NCBI RefSeq assembly: GCF_026625985.1
Contig: NZ_CP113116.1
Location: 1,922,001-1,986,000, forward strand
Direction: 5' to 3'
Source: Mycobacterium sp. Aquia_213
GTDB lineage: Bacteria; Actinomycetota; Actinomycetes; Mycobacteriales; Mycobacteriaceae
DNA: 64,000 nt
This document shows positions 61,531 to 64,000 of the stretch, piece by piece (the first letter of the stretch is position 1; every line of letters begins with the position of its first letter). The position numbers were made by a program, and so were the translations under genes. The notes under the pieces are model-generated. The model was not told the DNA's origin and ran no database searches. It saw only the letters and a program-made list of their open reading frames with translations.

Positions 61531-61845
61531 ATGTTGGACTTAGTCGTCACGCCCAATTACCTCGACAGGCTGGCCACAATTGAGAACCAAGCGTCCGACA
61601 AGATCGGATCCGCGGCCGGAGCGACCAACGGGGTCAGCAGCGATGTCTGGCTTACCCACGGTGTGGCCAGCGAACCCTCCAATATTGCGCTCACGCGTGC
61701 CGAGGCCGCGCGCCGGTCCGCGATCGAAGCGATGCAAAGTGTCTGCAAGGACCTCGCCGTCAAGCTGGGCGCGGCCGCCGACGCCTATTCGAAGACCGAC
61801 GAGCAGGCGGGCGGGAACATCGACAAGCAACTCCTCGCCGGCTGA
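61531..61845 (+). CDS. EspC/EspF-family type VII secretion substrate
   Basis: 104 residues from ATG 61531, preceded by AAAGGAGAT. The pattern matches EspC/EspF: MLDLVVTPNYLDRLATIENQAS, a VSSDVWLTHGVASEPSN turn, and a second helix ending LGAAADAYSKTDEQAGGNIDKQLLAG. The YSKTD sequence near residue 87 is the YxxxD secretion signal placed just after the helical hairpin, as required for type VII substrates. It is 65 bases downstream of the espE-like gene. The pair would be exported together, presumably by an ESX-1 system elsewhere in the genome. Confidence 0.85.
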   Translation: MLDLVVTPNYLDRLATIENQASDKIGSAAGATNGVSSDVWLTHGVASEPSNIALTRAEAARRSAIEAMQSVCKDLAVKLGAAADAYSKTDEQAGGNIDKQLLAG

Positions 61846-61860
61846 TTGGATGCCGATGAG

Positions 61861-61895
61861 ATGAGACCCTCCCACGCCCGGTGGGAGGGCCTCAT
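61861..61895. terminator. Strong inverted repeat between convergent genes (probable terminator)
   Basis: CCCTCCCAC (61867-61875) and GTGGGAGGG (61881-61889) form a perfect nine-base stem with a five-base loop. The stem extends with ATGAG/CTCAT across a single A-C mismatch. No long T run follows, which is common for mycobacterial terminators. It lies between the espC/F-like gene and the convergent amiA2 and could serve both. Confidence 0.75.
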
Positions 61896-61925
61896 TATGT
61901 CGAAAAAGTCAGTGCGCCAACACGT

Positions 61926-63401
61926 TTAGTCGTGCGGACGGAAGTGGTCGTGCTCCCACCACACCTTCGGCTGCTTGGCGGCCCAGCCGCAGACGGCCTC
62001 CAACTCGGCGGCCAGCGAGATCAGCATGCCCTCGCTGTTCGCCGGGCCCATCAACTGCACACCGATCGGCAAGCCGTCCGCGGTGAACCCGGCCGGCACG
62101 TTGATCGACGGCCAGCCCAGCACATTCCACGGCCAGGTCGCCGGGCACGCCTTGATCATGGCGCGGTCGGTGCCGAAGCCACTCAACCGGTCGAAGGATC
62201 GGGCCAGCGGGGGTGGTTGCGCGGTCGTCGGGGCCACCACCACGTCGACGATGTCGAAGATCGAGCCCACCCGGCGCTGCAGGGCGGCTTCGTGCACTCG
62301 CGCGTTGCGCAGGATGGCCTGCCCCAGTACATGGCCCATCCGCAGGTTGGACAGCGTGCGAGGATCAAACACGACGCCGTCGCCCAGCCGCTCTTCCCAT
62401 TCGCGCAGTCCCGCAGTCGATCTGGCTAGAAAGTCCCACCCCAGCCGCACGCCGTAGTCCGGGTTCCCGGTCATGACCGTGTGGCCGAGCAATTGGAGCT
62501 GCTTGCTCACGGCGCGGGTCGCGGCCAGGATCTCGGGATGCAGCTTGGCCCGAAAGACGGTGTACGCGAACCGGGTTGACAGCGCGATGTTCAGCGGCCC
62601 GGGCGCGATGCTGACGTAGTCGGACGCCTTCAGCGGGGGCGGCTTGTGCCGGTCACCCTCGACATTGCCCGACGCCGCGTCGAGCACCAGTGCGGCGTCG
62701 GCCACCGTGCGGGCCAGCACGCCGTTGACCGTGATCCCGTTGAACGACTCCGGTAGCGGCCAGGTCGAGATCCGGCCGCGCTGCGGCTTGATCCCGACCA
62801 GGTGTGTCCACGCCGCGGGAATGCGGATGCTGCCGGCGCCGTCGGAGCCGATCGCCGCGGTGACCAGACCCGCGGCCACCGCGGCCGCACTGCCGCCTGA
62901 CGACCCGCCCGGGGTGTGTCGCCGCGACCACGGATTGCGGGTGTGCCCGAATCCGGGCCCACTGGTGAACGGCCACTGACCCAGCTCGCAGGTGTTGGTC
63001 TTGCCGACGATCACCGCCCCGGCGGCCTTGAGGCGGCGGACCACCTCGGCGTCCTGGGTGGCGGGCCGGACGTGGCCGTCGGTGCCGAACGCGGTCGGCA
63101 CCCCAGCAACATCGACGTCGTCTTTGACGGCGATCGGGACACCCAGCAACGGCGCCGTGTCGCCGGCGGCCCGTCGCCGGTCGGCCTCGGCCGCGTCGGT
63201 TAGTGCCGACTCGGTCAAGACCACCCGGAATGCGTTCAGCGTGGACTGGCTGACATCGATCGCGTGTAGCGAACGGCGCACCAATGTGTCGGATGTCACC
63301 GAGCGGCTGTTCAGCTGATAGAGCAGGTCAGTGAGTGTGGGCAGGCGCGTGCCGCGGGATCCGGAAGCGGACCCAGAAGCGGACTCGAAAGCGCCAATCA
63401 C
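61926..63401 (-). CDS. amiA2: AmiA2, amidase-signature family protein
   Basis: 491 residues from GTG 63401 (upstream in-frame codons would run into recO). Amidase signature: catalytic lysine in GVPIAVKDDVDVAGVP near residue 90, the cis-serine and the nucleophile in HTPGGSSGGSAAAVAAGLVTAAIGSDGAGSIRIPA near 165-190, and LVGIKPQRGRIS. The C-terminal part (LGWPSINVPAGFTADGLPIGVQLMGPANSE) is typical. It hydrolyses amide bonds of unknown substrate. M. tuberculosis amiA2 (Rv2363) lies between era and recO in the same orientation; here the esp island has been placed between era and amiA2. Confidence 0.9.
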   Translation of the reverse strand: MIGAFESASGSASGSRGTRLPTLTDLLYQLNSRSVTSDTLVRRSLHAIDVSQSTLNAFRVVLTESALTDAAEADRRRAAGDTAPLLGVPIAVKDDVDVAGVPTAFGTDGHVRPATQDAEVVRRLKAAGAVIVGKTNTCELGQWPFTSGPGFGHTRNPWSRRHTPGGSSGGSAAAVAAGLVTAAIGSDGAGSIRIPAAWTHLVGIKPQRGRISTWPLPESFNGITVNGVLARTVADAALVLDAASGNVEGDRHKPPPLKASDYVSIAPGPLNIALSTRFAYTVFRAKLHPEILAATRAVSKQLQLLGHTVMTGNPDYGVRLGWDFLARSTAGLREWEERLGDGVVFDPRTLSNLRMGHVLGQAILRNARVHEAALQRRVGSIFDIVDVVVAPTTAQPPPLARSFDRLSGFGTDRAMIKACPATWPWNVLGWPSINVPAGFTADGLPIGVQLMGPANSEGMLISLAAELEAVCGWAAKQPKVWWEHDHFRPHD

Positions 63402-63462
63402 GGGGTACGAGACTATCGGCGCGGATCCCCGCGATGTCGCGGCGGGGTGCAAAACTATTGAG

Positions 63463-64000
63463 ATGCGGCTATATCGAGACCGAGCGGTAGTGCTGCGCCA
63501 GCACAAGCTCGGCGAAGCCGACCGGATCGTCACCCTGCTGACCCGTGATCACGGGCTGGTGCGTGCGGTGGCCAAAGGGGTGCGCCGCACCCGCAGCAAA
63601 TTCGGCGCGCGGCTGGAGCCGTTCGCGCACATCGATGTGCAGCTGCATCCCGGCCGCAATCTCGACATCGTCACCCAGGTCGTTTCGATCGACGCGTTCG
63701 CCACCGACATCGTCAGCGACTACGGCCGCTACACCTGCGGGTGCGCGATGCTGGAGACCGCCGAGCGCCTGGCCGGTGAGGAGCGCGCACCCGCCCCGGC
63801 GCTGCACCGGCTCACGGTGGGCGCGCTGCGGGCGGTGGCCGACGGAAACCGCCCGCGTGACCTGCTGCTGGATGCCTACCTGCTGCGTGCCATGGGCATC
63901 GCCGGCTGGGCACCGGCGCTGACCGAGTGCGCCCGTTGCGCCACGCCCGGCCCGCATCGGGCGTTTCACATCGCCGCCGGGGGCAGCATCTGCGGTCACT
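63463..64000 (+). CDS. recO: RecO, DNA repair protein (5' part; runs off the window)
   Basis: The frame from ATG 63463 is open to the last base. It begins MRLYRDRAVVLRQHKLGEADRIVTLLTRDHGLVRAVAKGVRRTRSKFGARLEPF, the OB-fold N terminus of RecO with its basic loop. A helical domain follows (YGRYTCGCAMLETAERLAGEE ... LRAMGIAGWAP), then the start of the CxxC zinc site (CARCATPGPHRAF). RecO loads RecA onto SSB-coated single-stranded DNA with RecR. It is divergent from amiA2 with 61 bases between starts. About 30 percent of the gene lies beyond the end. Confidence 0.92.
   Translation, partial: MRLYRDRAVVLRQHKLGEADRIVTLLTRDHGLVRAVAKGVRRTRSKFGARLEPFAHIDVQLHPGRNLDIVTQVVSIDAFATDIVSDYGRYTCGCAMLETAERLAGEERAPAPALHRLTVGALRAVADGNRPRDLLLDAYLLRAMGIAGWAPALTECARCATPGPHRAFHIAAGGSICGH

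Noticed and set aside
1..64000. CRISPR arrays, insertion sequences, rRNA operons, phage integrases
   Set aside because: No regularly spaced repeats, transposase or integrase motifs, rRNA or complete tRNA were recognised on either strand.

Overview
The window is a GC-rich actinobacterial chromosome segment and almost certainly comes from a nontuberculous, probably slow-growing Mycobacterium. Gene content and order mirror, in inverted orientation, the M. tuberculosis stretch from about Rv2397c to Rv2362c: cysA, che1/cysH/sirA, hemW, an Rv2387-like transporter, mbtI, the mycobactin (mbt) megasynthase genes, cfp2, hrcA, dnaJ2, rsmE, phoH, ybeY, a CorC-like gene, era, amiA2 and recO. MmpS/MmpL, Esp proteins, a Ddn-type protein and IdeR-like boxes support the genus. 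The species cannot be named from this sequence alone.

Layout. (1) 1-4.9 kb: sulfate uptake and assimilation, namely the end of cysW, cysA, and a minus-strand sirA-cysH-che1 operon. The operon is preceded by a short, probably leaderless reading frame ending in Cys-Ser-Cys-Ser-Cys, a candidate cysteine attenuator. (2) 5.2-10 kb: hemW, an SbtA-like transporter, a small conserved protein and mbtI under an IdeR box. (3) 10-26.6 kb: accessory DNA. It holds a five-gene operon resembling the mymA locus (LipR-like hydrolase, SDR, diiron-type protein, flavin monooxygenase, MerR regulator). Next come a small-peptide gene followed by a two-domain protein, with a GNAT and an MFS exporter beside it. The rest is an F420-type protein, a hydroxybutyrate-dehydrogenase-like SDR, an MmpS/MmpL pair, and a BBE-type flavoprotein. 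mbtA is not in the window. (4) 26.86-44.76 kb: a tightly overlapping siderophore operon under a second IdeR box. mbtB is reduced to an aryl-carrier-like remnant plus a separate thioesterase, and mbtC, mbtD, mbtE, mbtF, mbtG and mbtH follow. MbtE has two complete C-A-PCP modules. (5) 44.9-56.6 kb: two tandem CFP2-like secreted proteins, an ECF sigma/AhpD-like pair, then core genes hrcA to era with an extra secreted proline-rich protein between ybeY and the CorC gene. (6) 56.6-61.9 kb: an orphan set of ESX-1-associated paralogues (EspB-, EspK-, EspE/A- and EspC/F-like) between era and amiA2, arranged as two units that share an upstream element. (7) amiA2 and the start of recO.

The main points are the remodelled mbt locus (lost MbtB core, no mbtA, extra MbtE module), the orphan Esp island with paired upstream palindromic elements, the Cys-rich leader, and a possible small-peptide cassette near 15.5-18.6 kb.
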